Positions 23,236-35,581 of a stretch of 64,000 nucleotides of DNA are shown here, one piece after another. A program made the translations under genes and the position numbers. The stretch is from Aquilaria yunnanensis (taxonomy: Eukaryota > Streptophyta > Magnoliopsida > Malvales > Thymelaeaceae). Below the pieces are notes generated by a model. It was not told the origin of the DNA. It made no database searches and was given only the letters and a program-made list of their open reading frames with translations. Every line of letters starts with the position of its first letter. Within the stretch, counting starts at the first letter, position 1. The stretch lies in NCBI GenBank assembly GCA_039654915.1, contig CM077600.1, positions 75,091,992 to 75,155,991 on the forward strand, in the 5' to 3' direction.

Positions 23236-23557
23236 TGATAGTCAAGGAAGAATGGTGGAGGCCTTTGATCATCAACCGGCCCAATTACCTGTGTACAAAG
23301 ATAGAAAAAATAGGTGTTAGGGCCCTCAGGTGTGTCCTAGGAAGATCTCTCTTACGTTTAAGTCAGTAGAGTTATCGTGTCAAAAATATAAGAAAGAGCG
23401 ACATAATACTTCCTGTATATATAGCTCATAAGTGGGTTTAGCGAGTCTGTGCTATAGTTTCTGAGTTTGATGGGCTTTATTAGGTTTTTGTTTATTGATT
23501 TGGATTGAGGCCCAATAACTTAATAATAATTGGGTCTAATTCAAGTTTTATCTACCA
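23236..23557 (-). repeat. 5' LTR of the old Tat-like element
   Basis: 322 bases from TGATAGTCAAGG to TCTACCA on plus. The right half matches 16045-16193. It is flanked on the inside by the primer binding site and on the outside by AT-rich repeat. Confidence 0.6.
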
Positions 23558-24500
23558 AATATGTTAAAGTGTCCGAATAAATATGTTAAAGTGTCTACAA
23601 CAATATATTAAATTGTCTGAAGTAATATGTAAATAATTTATTATCTTAAAAAATTAAAGTGTTTGAAATAATAGGCAAAAATGTCTGACACTATATGTAA
23701 AATGACTGCAATAATATGTAGAAAATCTATTATTTCTAAATTTAAAAGTATCTAAAAGAATAAGGAAAAATGTCTTAACAAAATTGTAAAAGTGCCTTAA
23801 CAAGAATGCAAAAATGTAAATGAATATGTAAAATCGCAAAAATGTAAATGAATACGTAAACTCAAAATTTGCAAAAATAATAGAGAAAAGCCTAGTCAAC
23901 TTCCTCAAAGGTTTCTCACTATCTTTATGAGATAGGATAGATTTTTTTTTTCCATTTCTTAGCCGGCGATTATGATCTGGGCTCGATCTCTCTTAATCGC
24001 TCTCTTTCTGCACGATTTGATTTGCTTATAAATCTCTGTTAATCTCTCCCTTCTTGCCATCTATTCTGTAGTTACGGCAAGTCAAAGAAGTTGGCTTTCG
24101 GCTTCGTTAATCCTTCCGACAGAGAATCGTTGCAATCTTTGTGGGTTTGCGAAGCAAGAGCTACTAGCGCACTAGGCTAAGAGAAGGTTTGAGAAGAATG
24201 CTGGTGATTGGATAGAGAATTGAGGAAGGCTTCCATCAGATTTCTATCTATTTCTTGCTGTTGTAGGAGTTATCAGCATAGGCTAGAGAGGAAGATTAAG
24301 AAAGAGCAGTGGCCTGATGGCGATTAGATAAAGAATCGAGAAAAGTCTGACGGATTTTGGCCAACTAAAAGGGGATTTAAGAAATAGGGTTGTCAATAGG
24401 AGAGAGAGGCAGTCAGAGAAGATGAGAAAACTTGATTTAGGGTGAGGGTGAATTTGTGAAATTATTCCCTATGTCTAATTAAACATATGTTCATAGTAGC
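23558..24500. mobile_element. Repeat-rich insertion, reverse relative to 21040-22485
   Basis: AT-rich GTGTCTGAAnTAATATGTAAA units (23558-23880) are followed by a mixed region and end at CTATGTCTAATTAAACATATG (24466-24486). The shared end and shared AT-rich units tie it to the other insertion in opposite orientation. No coding capacity seen. Confidence 0.4.
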
Positions 24501-24542
24501 CTTAGTAGCTTCACCCAACCTATTTATCCATTAAACTATTCT

Positions 24543-24590
24543 AACACACACACACACACACACACACATGCACACGCAGACGCACACACT
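24543..24590. repeat. (CA)n microsatellite, partly interrupted
   Basis: CA repeats followed by TGCACACGCAGACGCACACAC. Confidence 0.9.
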
Positions 24591-24984
24591 ATGGTAGACT
24601 TTTCACATAATAGGTGAAATATGGTGTTGACACATGACAGACTTTATATTTTTAGTAAGTTAACTGCAATCTTTTTACATGTAATCTACCGTATATATCC
24701 TTACCCCTCTATATAGTAATGACATCTGGTAGTCAAGTAAATTTCAAATTAAAGATAAACTTAACAGTAATAAATTTAAATTAACTTATAATTAAGATAA
24801 ATGTGATTAAAAAAATGAAAAAAATCTAACCTAAAATTCCAAAACAAAGGATTTACTCGCATAAAAAAATGTAGATAATTATCTAATCGTTATTTTTTTT
24901 TTCTAAGAAAGTAAAGCTATCTAATAGTTAAATTAATAACACACATTGGCCTTTGTTTCTTTCTCATTCTCAAGACTTCTTTCA

Positions 24985-25260
24985 CCTTCCTCTGCTTCCT
25001 TCACCGCCGCCATCAAACTCTCCTTTAGAACCCTTTCATCCTTAGCTCCCTTTCCCTTGTTCCCTTCAAATCAGCCTTGACTAGTCGCTGCACGAATCCC
25101 TTCTTTCGTGCCACCGGCCAAAGCTTTTTCCCCTCCTCTATTTTCACCATAATCTTCGTCAATGACAAGCTTCCCGATGGCACCTTCCCCTATTTTGATC
25201 TTATTAGGGTACTCTAGATTACCATAATCTTCACCTCACGTTTAGCAAGAGAGCCATCCC
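24985..25260 (+). pseudogene. Fragment resembling a plastid type II peroxiredoxin
   Basis: Codons 25158-25199 read VNDKLPDGTFPYFD. Plant type II peroxiredoxins have a VGDKLPxATxxYFDP segment just after the transit peptide. Next, ITIIFTS aligns in kind with the VTVSDLT strand that follows in the family, after a stop at 25215. Upstream 25000-25090 reads, in another frame, as a Ser/Ala/Leu-rich, acid-poor leader like a chloroplast transit peptide (SFTAAIKLSFRTLSSLAPF). The catalytic Cys region is absent. It is a short, frameshifted remnant, perhaps captured by a transposon. Only a protein search would settle it. Confidence 0.4.
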
Positions 25261-25329
25261 CTTTCACCGAGCTTAAAAGGCATGATATCGGTGAATAGAA
25301 ACCGTGGATTGAGCATCCGATGTTGAATT

Positions 25330-26330
25330 AGTGAAAAGAACCAAAATGTCATGGCTATGGTTGGAAGTGGCCCTTTCGTTTAGAATCATCAACTTAATGC
25401 TTTATCTTATAGATGACATTCAGACTTTGTTCCTTTCTTTAAGTTTGCTACTCGTAGCTACCATTTGTTCTATTGATGGTTTTGTTCTATTGAAGGGTTG
25501 TTGTGGCCTATTTTGTACTAATTTATCTTCAATGGTTTATACTGTTATTATGGCATGGTAATGAAAAATGTATTTTTGCTTCCAAAGGAAGCCATTTTGT
25601 GTGTCTTAAGCATTGCAGTGCCGTGGTGCAATCTCCCTGCGATTGACGGTCTATTGCCCTATGATATTCTACTCAATATGATTATGCTGAATGGTGTGTA
25701 TGTTTTGTTCCTTTAGAATTAGTTCCATTTATTAAAAAACATAATGCAAAAAGTTTTAAATGAAGCTCATTTAAATTAAAACAAAATGTACTTCAAATAA
25801 AATAAAAAAAATTATATTTGTTTCCTCAAAGTTACTTCAAATTATATGTTTAAAAAATATTTGTACTTTGAAGTTGATCTAATGATATATCTAGAATTTA
25901 CCACAAAATATTATCACCGACTGAATCTGTCATAACGAGTGGACATCATATACCTCGTGTTCTTCTATATATTGTTAGTCTAGACCCATGCTAGGCATTC
26001 AAATATTTAGTTCCTCCTTCACATTTTTTTGTCATATTTGTAATTTGAATCAATATATATTATTTTTGAGAACTTTAAAAAAAAAAAAAATCTCAATGCA
26101 TCACCGAGTATGTAAACTAGTTTAACAGTAAACATGGACCTTTCAAAAGTATGGTGTCTGTAGGTGTACAGGTGCAATCTCCGCCATTTGATTAAAAAGA
26201 TTGAATTTTAGTTAAACTACTATTCACAACTATATTTTTACTTTTGCATCATTCTAGTCACAAACATTTATTATCCTCTTATTAGACCATTACATTCAGA
26301 TTGGATAAGATGAAGTTTGGTAGCAACCCG
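25330..26330. other. Gene-free DNA
   Basis: An open frame at 25331-25561 encodes a hydrophobic Leu/Ser-rich peptide without recognisable motif; I do not call it a gene. The rest is AT-rich, with an A-run near 26080. Confidence 0.5.
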
Positions 26331-26344
26331 TTTTTGCAGGTTAC

Positions 26345-26735
26345 AGGTGGTGCTACTGGAAGTCGCCAATCACCTTCAAAGACACTCGAGGCTGCCGCAC
26401 GCTCATCCACTACCGTCATTCTAGTCTTCCCTGCATCATTATCCACACGTGAAAACCTCAGCTGCCACTAATTATGAATCCTACTTATGCTGCCCGTGCT
26501 CCTAGAAGTCGTCGGCCATCGTCAAAGATACCCCAAGCCGCCGCACGCTCATGTTGCTATCGTTCCAGCCTTTCCTGTGTCATATCTGCACACAAAATGC
26601 CAATCCGCTGGCAATCGTGAATCCTAGGCTATGCCCCTCCCCTCTGCTGCACCTGCGCTCGTGCTCCTGTAAGTCACCAACCGCCTTTGAAGACATCGTA
26701 GGCTGCTGTAAACTCATCTGCTGCTGTTGTTGAGA
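26345..26735. repeat. GC-rich tandem repeat, unit about 147-164 bp, 2.4 copies
   Basis: The phrase TGCTnCTnnAAGTCnnC starts units at 26351, 26498 and 26662. Each continues with a CTTCAAAGA(C/T)A...GGCTGCCGCACGCTCAT phrase. Copies are diverged. Confidence 0.65.
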
Positions 26736-26739
26736 GAAT

Positions 26740-27165
26740 CGGGACAAACCCGATTGCAACCTGGATGTGAACCACATCCTGACCTAGATTTGACCCATTT
26801 GACTCCTTGGTCAAACTCTTGTCTAGTCCTACTCTTTATGTGTTTGTTCATTGTTGTCCCTATCTCTTTATTTAGCGGTTCAGTCACTGACAACATTATT
26901 TATTTATTTCTTTGCAAATGATTTTTGTTTAATTTAATTTAAGTTGTGAATTAAATCAACTACGGATATGTAAATTTGAATTAAATGTAGTTATTTAATT
27001 TAAGTCATGTTCTATTAGTGATAGTTATCATGAAAGGAAATGGTTATCACAGTATATTAATATATTCTATTCTTAAACGGTGAGCAAATATTTAATTTTT
27101 TAATATATTTTTTAAATTTATAGTTTTTTAAAAGGAAAGATAAACATATGGATTAGCACTGAGCA
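26740..27165. other. Gene-free AT-rich DNA
   Basis: No ORF with recognisable motif. Confidence 0.5.
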
Positions 27166-27169
27166 TCCT

Positions 27170-28015
27170 AAGCCATGAACCCTAAACCTAACACTATCTT
27201 TAAACCAAACCTTAATCCTAAACTCTAACTAACCATAGATCCTAAACTTAACCATATCCTAAACTTTAAACCATAATCTTAAATCATAAACCTAACCTTA
27301 ACCATAATCCATAAACCTAAGCATAAACACTAAACCCTAACCCTAAAACCTAGCCCTATCTTTAATCTGTAACCCCAAATCCTAACATCAAACCATAACC
27401 ATGAGCCTTAAAAGTCAACGCTTTGCCTCTAAAGAAAATTGATAAATATGTTCTCTAACCCTAAATTAATATTACATGAAAAAACCATAAACATAACTCT
27501 AACCATAACATAACTTTAACATAACCCTAAACCCTAAAAATGAAACTCTAAATCTAACCATAACATAAATCTAACGTAAACCATAACCCTAAACCCTAAT
27601 CATAAACCTAAACTTAACATTAATAATTAATCCTAAACCCTAAACCTAACCTTAACCCCGACACCTAACCCTAAATCTTAACACTAACCCTAACCTTAAT
27701 CCTATCTCCTAAACCTAACACTAATCCTAACCCTAATCCTAACCCTTAAACAAAACCTAATCCTTAACACTAACCCTAACCCTAACCCTAAATGCTAACC
27801 CTTAAACCTAACCCTAAATCCTAACACTACTTCTAACCTTAATCCTAACCCCTAATCCTAAACCCAAAACCTAACCCTAATCCTTAACACTAATAACCCT
27901 AATCCTAACCCCTAGACCTAACCTTAACCTAACCTCTAAACTTAACACTAACCCTAATCCTTAACCCTAACCCATGCATCTAATACTAACCTCGTAAACC
28001 CTAACTCTAACCATA
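27170..28015. repeat. Degenerate telomere-like array, block 4
   Basis: About 850 bases of CCCTAA, CCCTAAA, CCTAACC and relatives with the C-rich strand on plus. It passes directly into the minisatellite at about 28020, as block 3 does at 11905. Confidence 0.85.
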
Positions 28016-28019
28016 ATCA

Positions 28020-29640
28020 ATAAACTTAAACCTGAATCTGATACCAAATGAACTTAAATTTGATACCACATAAACCTGAATTTGATACCACTTAATCTGA
28101 ATCTTATACAACAAGAACCTGAATCTGATACCATATAAATCTGAATCTGGTACAACTTAACCTAAATATGATACCACAAAAACCTAAATCCAATACCACA
28201 TGTATTTGAATTTGATACTACTTAACCTGAATCTGATACCACATAAACTTGAATTTGATACTACTTAACCTCCATTTGGTACCACATGAACCTCAATTTG
28301 ATATCATTAAACCTAAATATGACACTACAAGAACCTAAATCTAATACCATATGAACATGAGTTTGATACCACCTAACCTCAATCTGGTATCACATGAACT
28401 TGAATTTGATATCATATGAACTCGAATTTGATACCACTAAACCTACATTTGATACCACATGACCTTGAAATTAGTATCACGTGAATCTGAATTTGATACC
28501 ATTTAAACTGGATCTATTACTATATGAACCTAAGTCTGATATCACATGAACCTTAATTTGATACTACATAAACTTGAATATGACAATACTTAACCTAAAT
28601 TTAATACCACATGAACCTAAATCTAATACTATATGAACATGAATCTGATACCTCGTGAACCTAAATATAATACCATATCAACTTGAATATGATACCACAT
28701 TAACCATTATGTGATTCCACATAAACTTAAATATGATACCACTTGAACCTAAATCTACTACCATTGAACCTAAATCTTCTATCATATGAACCTAAATCTA
28801 ATGCTGCATTAACCTGAATTTGATATCAATCAATCTAAATCTGATACCACATAAACTAGAATTAGATGCCACGTGAATCTAAATTTGGTATCGGATGGAC
28901 CTTGATCTAGCACCATTTTGCCCTGAATTTGGTACTATATGTACTTGAATCTAATACCACTTAACCTTAATATGATATTATATGAAACTAAATTCAATAC
29001 CACTAAACCTAAATTTGACACCATATGAACTTGAATCTGATACCACATAACCTTAATCTAATACCACTTAACCTAAATATAGTACTAATTGAATCTGATA
29101 CTACTTAACCTAAATTTGATACCACTTAACCTTAATCTGATACCACTTTAACTAATTCAACCAGTTACCAGCCACACTTAACCAGATTTAGGAACCACCT
29201 AAACCTTATTCTTGTACCACCTGAACTTGATTTTGGTACCACTTTAACTAGTTCAAGTGGTTACATATAACCTAATTTTGGTACCACTTCACCAAAATCA
29301 GATATTACATGACCTCAAATTTATACCATATGAACCTGAATTTGAATCTGATACTACAAGAACATGAATATGATACTATATGAATTTGGTAATACATAAC
29401 CCTGAATGTGATACCATATGAATCTAAACATAATATCATATGAACCTAAATTTGGCACCACTTAACTTAAATTTGGTATAACATGAACCTAAATCTGATA
29501 CCACCTAACCTGAAGCTAATACCACTTAACTTAAATTTGATACTACTTAACCTTAACATCATATCATTTAACCTAAATCTAGTTCAACTTAACCTGAATT
29601 TGGTACCAGTAACCTGATATTGGTTCCACTTGAAGCCAAT
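28020..29640. repeat. 21-22 bp minisatellite, block 3 (GATACC subtype)
   Basis: Roughly 70 units of AACCTGAATCTGATACCACATG and variants. Position 12 is mostly G (TCTGATACC, TTTGATACC) where block 2 has mostly C (TCTCATACC), so the two loci evolved separately. After about 29140 the unit decays into phrases such as TTGGTACCACTT. Confidence 0.88.
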
Positions 29641-29649
29641 TTAAAATGG

Positions 29650-31040
29650 TATTAAATTCAAGTTAAATGGTACAAAATTTAGGTCTAGTTTGATTTAGGT
29701 ACTATTAGAACCTTATTTAGGTATGGCTTGGACCTTATCTTGGTACCATAAACTTATAACTAGTAGAGCACATTGTGAGACATTATCATGTTTTGGAGTT
29801 TTTTGCTGCATTTCTAAACTTTGGTCCTTGATTGAAAAAAAATTAAAAAGTTTGAGTAAAACACAAAAAACTACCTATATTGCTTTAGGTGGGGGTATTT
29901 TACCACGGTCCATAAATAGTTTACAAGAACATTCTTTCATAATTCATAATTGATTTATAAAGCAAAATTTCCACCTTGACAAAAAAAATATAGACTCAAG
30001 GAGTACACATGATTCACCAAGTTTTGGTGAGCTAGTGACTAATTTTTAGAGAAAGAGAATGCCTTTAGAGCACATGATTCTTAAGTTTGGCAAGTTGGTG
30101 AGCAATTTTAGGGAAAAAAGATGCATAATTAGTTTGTGCACAAATAAGAAGGGATAACATAGGAACTACCGATTATTGTTTTATTTTTCAACCAGGATAG
30201 AAGCCGTGTGAACAAACAGTGCTAGGGAAAACATTAGGTGCAAATTGTTAGTTAAATGATCGATAACAGTGTTAAATGAAACAAAAAAGAAAATAAAAAT
30301 GCTTGGGATTCATAGACTCTGCATGGCTTTCTAAATCTTTTTAGGGAGAGAGTGGAGTAGAGGTATTAGTTTTACAACTCCTTACAATTGTTCTAAGTTG
30401 GTACATTGTGAATCCTCTTAGAACCAAGATATTCAAGTTTATATTTATCAAGCTTGAAGGCAAATTGTAACTTATGAAGTTCTTAAATCTGAGAGTTTGT
30501 ATTTACTTTCAAACCTAATACTTATAAAAAAACTAATTTAACAGTCAAATGGTCAATACTTTACTATTTTACCCTTAACGTTTTTGAGGCATGTAGATTA
30601 ACCTATTAACTTTTTTCTTTCACTCCAATAGTGCTACAAATGCAAAAAAAAAAAAAAAAATTAAAATAAAACATTCAAAAGTTATTGAAAAACATAGGAT
30701 ATTGTTGAAAGATACTTAAAACGCAATATTTTCTTTTTTTCTTTTTGGTAATCAGAATCATTACAAGTACAAGATACAAAAATTTACTATAGGAAAGCTT
30801 AAGAGGTGAAGTGTCTACCTCACTAACCCAAGAGGGCTTGAGCTGCAAGTTGACTATTTCTATATTGCTTGGTTTTTGTGCGAATTGCGATACCAATCAA
30901 ACCGTAAACTGTTGCCTGGAAAGTGTCCTTTACTGCCATACCACCTAAAGAGGCAAGGATAACAACAATGTCTTTTCGGTTTCGTTAGTCGGGAATAGTC
31001 CTTACTTGCTTATCATACCCTCGCACTTCTCTATCACTTC
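29650..31040. other. Gene-free DNA with an A-run
   Basis: No supported gene. A run of 17 A lies at 30643-30659. Short phrases at 29860-29920 and 30540-30610 resemble TIR-type termini, but I could not pair them. Confidence 0.45.
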
Positions 31041-31046
31041 ACATCA

Positions 31047-31047
31047 A

Positions 31048-31097
<50 letters not shown>
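31047..31097. repeat. (AT)n microsatellite after (GT)n
   Basis: GTGTGTGT then about 46 bases of alternating A and T. Confidence 0.95.
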
Positions 31098-31098
<1 letters not shown>

Positions 31099-31382
31099 CT
31101 TTAAGGGGTATAGAAGAAATAAAAATACAAAATTCTTTCAAATATAAAAAAAGTTGTTATAGAAGCATTCAATTAAACATAATAAGTATATATTTTACTA
31201 AAAAATATCAAAACTAAAAAAAAAATTAAAAAAGGTGCATTTTTGCAATTATGAGATGGTCAAGTTATCTAGTACAAAGAATGGAATGAGACACACTTCT
31301 CATACCATTTTTCAACTGGTACAACTGGTATAAGATAGTACCAGCTAGTATGATATGAGATTTAAAGCCATACCTCACATTC

Positions 31383-33576
31383 TATTAAGCTTTTTATAGA
31401 CCAAAGTCAAAATTTATAAGGTAAGCTTGAGTTTTATGTGTGGAAATTTTATTTGCACACTAAGTAATACAATTAGTGAGTTAATGTAGTATAAACATAA
31501 TGATATGGTCATTTGAGCAAAATTTAGTCACAAGGGGTAAAATAGTAATTTTGTTAATAAAACCTCTATTTTAATACATAAATGTGTTTGAAATATGGAA
31601 TTAAAGATTTTGAAGAATATTTTTTATTCTTAGTTCAAATTTCATTGGTAAAGTGGAAGAAAATATTGTTGTGAAGCATTGGGACTTAATTAGCACAATT
31701 AAAAAAGTCAAGGGATTAAGGGATATTAAGGAGAGGATAAAAAAGCAAAGAAAGGTTTTTCTTGCACATTTTTCTCCCTCAACAATGAAGTAGACAAGCC
31801 ATAAGCTCCCAAACCTTTTCTCAAACCATTTCTTGACCAATTGAAGCTTCTAAAAGTGCTTTCCTAGTGTAACTAGCTTGGTTAAGCTCAAGGAGGCAAG
31901 TGATCACGTTTTTCTTCTTGGTAAGCTTCAATTCTTTGATTTGAGTTAAGGTTTAGGTGTTTTTTAAGTGAATTAAGCCTTGGGCAAGTTTCTGACTGAT
32001 CTCTGAGCTCAAAATTGGTTTGTGAAGGTTGAATAACAAGCTTGAAGGGTGATTGTGCAAGGGTGGCCCAAGTTGTGTGGTAAATGTATCAGAAATGGAG
32101 TAAGGGTGTGTGGTTTTGATTCATGCATTTTTCTCATAATATGATCATATTCCATGTGTTTTATGCTTGGGCAATTCATTTTGCTAGGCTAGAACAAAGA
32201 CTACATTGATTTGCAAAAAATTGGTTCAAGTGTGCTTGTGTGTGCATAGAAAGTTTGAAGTGTGTGATCATGTAATTGGTAAAGTATTTTTGTGTTTCAA
32301 AGTACTTAATTGAAACATGTGCATGTCTTCTAACATGTATGAAAGTTAGGAGTTGATTGATAAGTGAGTGTTTCAAGTTTGAGGGTAAAAGGTAGCAAGA
32401 AAGGCAAGAAGGCATGAAAAAAGTAGGGGCTACAAGACGTGTAATAGTGCCACTACATGGGGAACATGTTTGATAATCTGAAAGGTTTGGCCATCAGTGT
32501 TGTAGCACCACCATGACTTGCACCCTATTTTAGGGCAACCCTAAGGGGACCCTAGTGCTTCGATTTCAAGACCCTGATCATTCTAAGATGTTTAGACCTT
32601 TAATTAGGTCTTAAAACCACTCCTAAGTCTATAAAAATGCATTTTTTAAGGATTTAAGAGGTGGAAAAGGGAAATCTTAAGGTTCTAGAAAGATTGTTGG
32701 GACCTTAAGTGAGTGTATGGTGCTAAGTATCTAAAGGAAATGTCAAGCCTTAAAGGTGTCCTAACTAAGCTACCTAACTTAGTAAGTTGAGCCACCAAGT
32801 TGAGATAAACTTCTATTCAATGTGATAAGGGAAAGAAAGTGGCAAGCTATGCTTTTTATGATGCAATTTAATTCTTATAAGTTAGGACTAGAGAGAAGAA
32901 GAGTCCCTACCATAGGACTCAATTATTGGCCACTAGTTAAGACCTCAAGATGTATTCAAGATCTCATTAAGTGGCATTTATATATCATTATATATAATTG
33001 CGTGTCCTAAATATTTACTTTGCAGGTATTAGTCCCTTACTAAGAATTATTGAATTCTTACCCTTCTAAGTGTCACATTTTACAGATTCTACTAGTGTGC
33101 ATCCTAGCACCCAAGCAAAGGTTGCTAAGGGAGTTTTTGTTGCATGTTCTAATTAAATATGAATCATTTGATTCTAAGGTTTATTAGGTTAGCCATTTTA
33201 TATATGCTAACTAAGTGTTTATGCATGGCCTCCACAGTTGTAGGCTAAAGTGCATGAGGAAGTTGGGTTTTCATCTTGGAAGCTTTAAGCTTAGGTGGGA
33301 ATTTCATTTTGAGATCTCAGACAAGGTCTTGTACATATGTGGTACTCATGTGCCAAAGAGTCTTTAGTATGGACCATTTTGTAAAATCTTTGGTGTATAC
33401 ATACACTAGTTGTTGTTTTTGGATGTACATAAAGATGGTATTTATATATAAACATGATGCTTGAAGCTTAAACAAACTTATTTTATGACTTTGGTGCTTG
33501 GTTTTAAGTTTATTTTCAACTATGCCATGGTAATGCTTGAAATGTTTTGTTTACTAGAAAATTAAAATTATCAAAG
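31383..33576 (+). repeat. 5' LTR of the Tekay/Del element (main part)
   Basis: 31395-31930 aligns with the 3' LTR start at 57200-57740: GAAAATTTTATTTGCACACTAAGTAATnCAATTAG-type phrases and AAGGAGAGGATAAAAAAGCA. It continues at 41690 after the copia insertion and ends TTTACA at 41856. Confidence 0.8.
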
Positions 33577-34992
33577 TGTTAGGTTTTGGAAGCCAAACAG
33601 CGTAGCGAAATTTAATCGAAACCCTCCAGGATCCAAGTGAAACGTGGTAAACTAGGTGTTCAAAAATTTTCATACCTAATTTTCGGTTGAGATCTCTCAC
33701 TCAACTGTAGAGTTGAATCACAAAACCTGAACAGTTGACATGTTCAAGCTCTTTATGGTATCCACATGAGCCTCTCAGGATCACCACGCTTCCACCACGT
33801 CCCGGCAGATGCATTTCTCTTGCTTTTGCAGTGCTAGCTTGTGTTCTCCAAGGAATTGCAAGAGAAGAATGCGGTTGTCCTTTTGGGAGGCTAGGGTAAG
33901 GAGACCTGCGAATTTCTCACTGAAAGTTGTATTTATTGTGAGACTCAACTTCTAGGCCTAATGGGTTTTAAAGCCCTAATCCAATTAGGTTTTAATTTCG
34001 GGCTTAATAATGGCTCAACTATTGGGCCCATTATTAATACAAAATTATTGTGAAACCAAAACCCAAATTATTAGCCCATGCACTCTAATGATCCAAATAG
34101 CTCTATGTGTGCGACCCGATAGGCTCTTACTACGTTGGCAATGATCATAAATCATATTTATGATCATAAGCAATGAGCGGTGTTTAGCAACACATCATTG
34201 CTACCCAAGTGACAAGATTGTCGGTGATTCGACTAAACCTTTATGATCATCACCGATATATGCCATTGTCCCTTTGTCCAAGATATCAAGACTAAGCACG
34301 AGACATGGAATGTGTCACTCTCGTATAGCCCAATCTTTGGTTTCTTGATTACCGAGTAGACCAACTTAAACAGATGACATTGATATCGTATATCAACTCA
34401 TCCGAGCATGGCCATGCATTTTCTAAGTCTCACTCTATCAAGGGACCCGAAGATATCACTCCCATTACATAGGAGGGACAAATCTCATTTTGATCATACA
34501 AATCCCTCTGCATGATATGTGACATACCCAATGACCTCCTTCAAGTTCACTCAGTTACGAGCAACAAAAGAAAGTATCAAAGTATGTGACTCACATGTAG
34601 GAAACTTTGATGATCTTAGGTCGAAGGACTGCATATACCATGATCACTATGAGAATCACTTATGACACTCATATAACGATCCATGTAGTGTTCTCATGGT
34701 GGGTCGGTCCAGTACGCAAGTTCTCCAACTTGTACCCATATGTAGACTACATATCTCATATTAGTCTCCACATATGCTAGTCGTTATGTATTATTGCAAC
34801 CCGTTCCACAATAATACTAGACTAGGGACGTTTAAGAATATCATTGTTCTAGGGTCACAATTATGTTTATTACGTTATGCAGAAACAAAACAACAAACAT
34901 AATTGCTGGATTAATGCCTTAATAAAATATCATGACTCAATGTGCAAAATATACAATCATCTCATGATTGACTTTTGGGCATAACACTAACA
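33577..34992 (-). repeat. 3' LTR of the copia element
   Basis: 1416 bases, same length as 40269-41684. On plus it begins TGTTAGGTTTTGG and ends ACACTAACA. Confidence 0.95.
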
Positions 34993-35008
34993 ATCTCCCA
35001 CTTGCACT
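34993..35008 (-). promoter_or_regulatory. Polypurine tract of the copia element
   Basis: Minus strand reads AGTGCAAGTGGGAGAT directly before the LTR start TGTTAGTG. Confidence 0.8.
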
Positions 35009-35064
35009 AAAAGCAAATCATCCATGTATCTAATACCAATGGACCTAGAATGGCTATCATGCTT

Positions 35065-35581
35065 CTACTGTGTAAGGGGCTTTGTCAGTGGATCAGCAAT
35101 GTTGCTGTCTGTCGAAGTCCTACATATCCTTACATCACCCTTCTCGATGATCTCCCTGATGAGATGATAGCGTCGGAGTATGTGTTTGGATCGCTGGTGA
35201 GATCGAGGTTCCTTAGCCTGTGCGATTGCTCCATTGTTGTCACAATAGAGCTCTATCAGGTCGGCAATGCTTGGAACCACTCCAAGTTCAGTGATGAACT
35301 TCTTGATCCAAACTGCCTCCTGCAGCATTAGAGGCGGCAATGTACTCAGATTCTGTTGTAGAGTTAGCTACTGTCTCTTGCTTTGAACTCTTCCAGCTCA
35401 CAGCACCACCACCAATATAAAACACATAACCAGACTGCGATCTAAAATCATCCTTATCGGATTGGAAGCTTGCATTGGTGTAACCCCTTACAACGAGCTC
35501 ATCTTCACCTCCAAAGACCAAGAAAGCATCCTTAGTCCTTCGTAAGTACTTAAGGATGTTCTTAACAGCTATCCAATGACT
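35065..35581 (-). pseudogene. Copia RNase H
   Basis: The frame ending at 35288 gives YTNASFQSD, RSQSGYVF, GGAVSWKSSKQ and TTESEYIAAS; the next frame (35065-35340) gives YCDNNGAIAQAKEP, HQRSKHI and DPLTKPL. These are the standard copia RNase H blocks. In the first block the usual YTDAS Asp is Asn (YTNAS), so a catalytic acid is lost. One frameshift separates the two parts at about 35335. Confidence 0.9.

Larger units (their letters stand above)
16040..23557 (-). mobile_element. Very old Tat-like Ty3-gypsy element, minus strand
   Basis: Bases 16045-16193 and 23400-23557 are direct copies (CTGTATATATAGCT... to ...GGGTCTAATTC(G/A)AGTTTTATCTACCA), the right ends of an LTR pair. At the 5' LTR a primer binding site lies at 23216-23233. 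At the 3' LTR a G-rich tract on minus (16197-16210) adjoins it. An integrase relic (about 16740-17900) and two tandem-repeat blocks (18621-19195) lie inside. I could not recognise gag, protease or reverse transcriptase, so part of the interior has been lost or overwritten by nested elements. Confidence 0.6.

Noticed and set aside
25331..25561. Hydrophobic small protein
   Set aside because: Leu/Ser-rich translation of T-rich DNA with no motif or context supporting expression.
27170..28015. Genuine chromosome end
   Set aside because: The telomere-like units are highly degenerate and flanked on both sides by other sequence.
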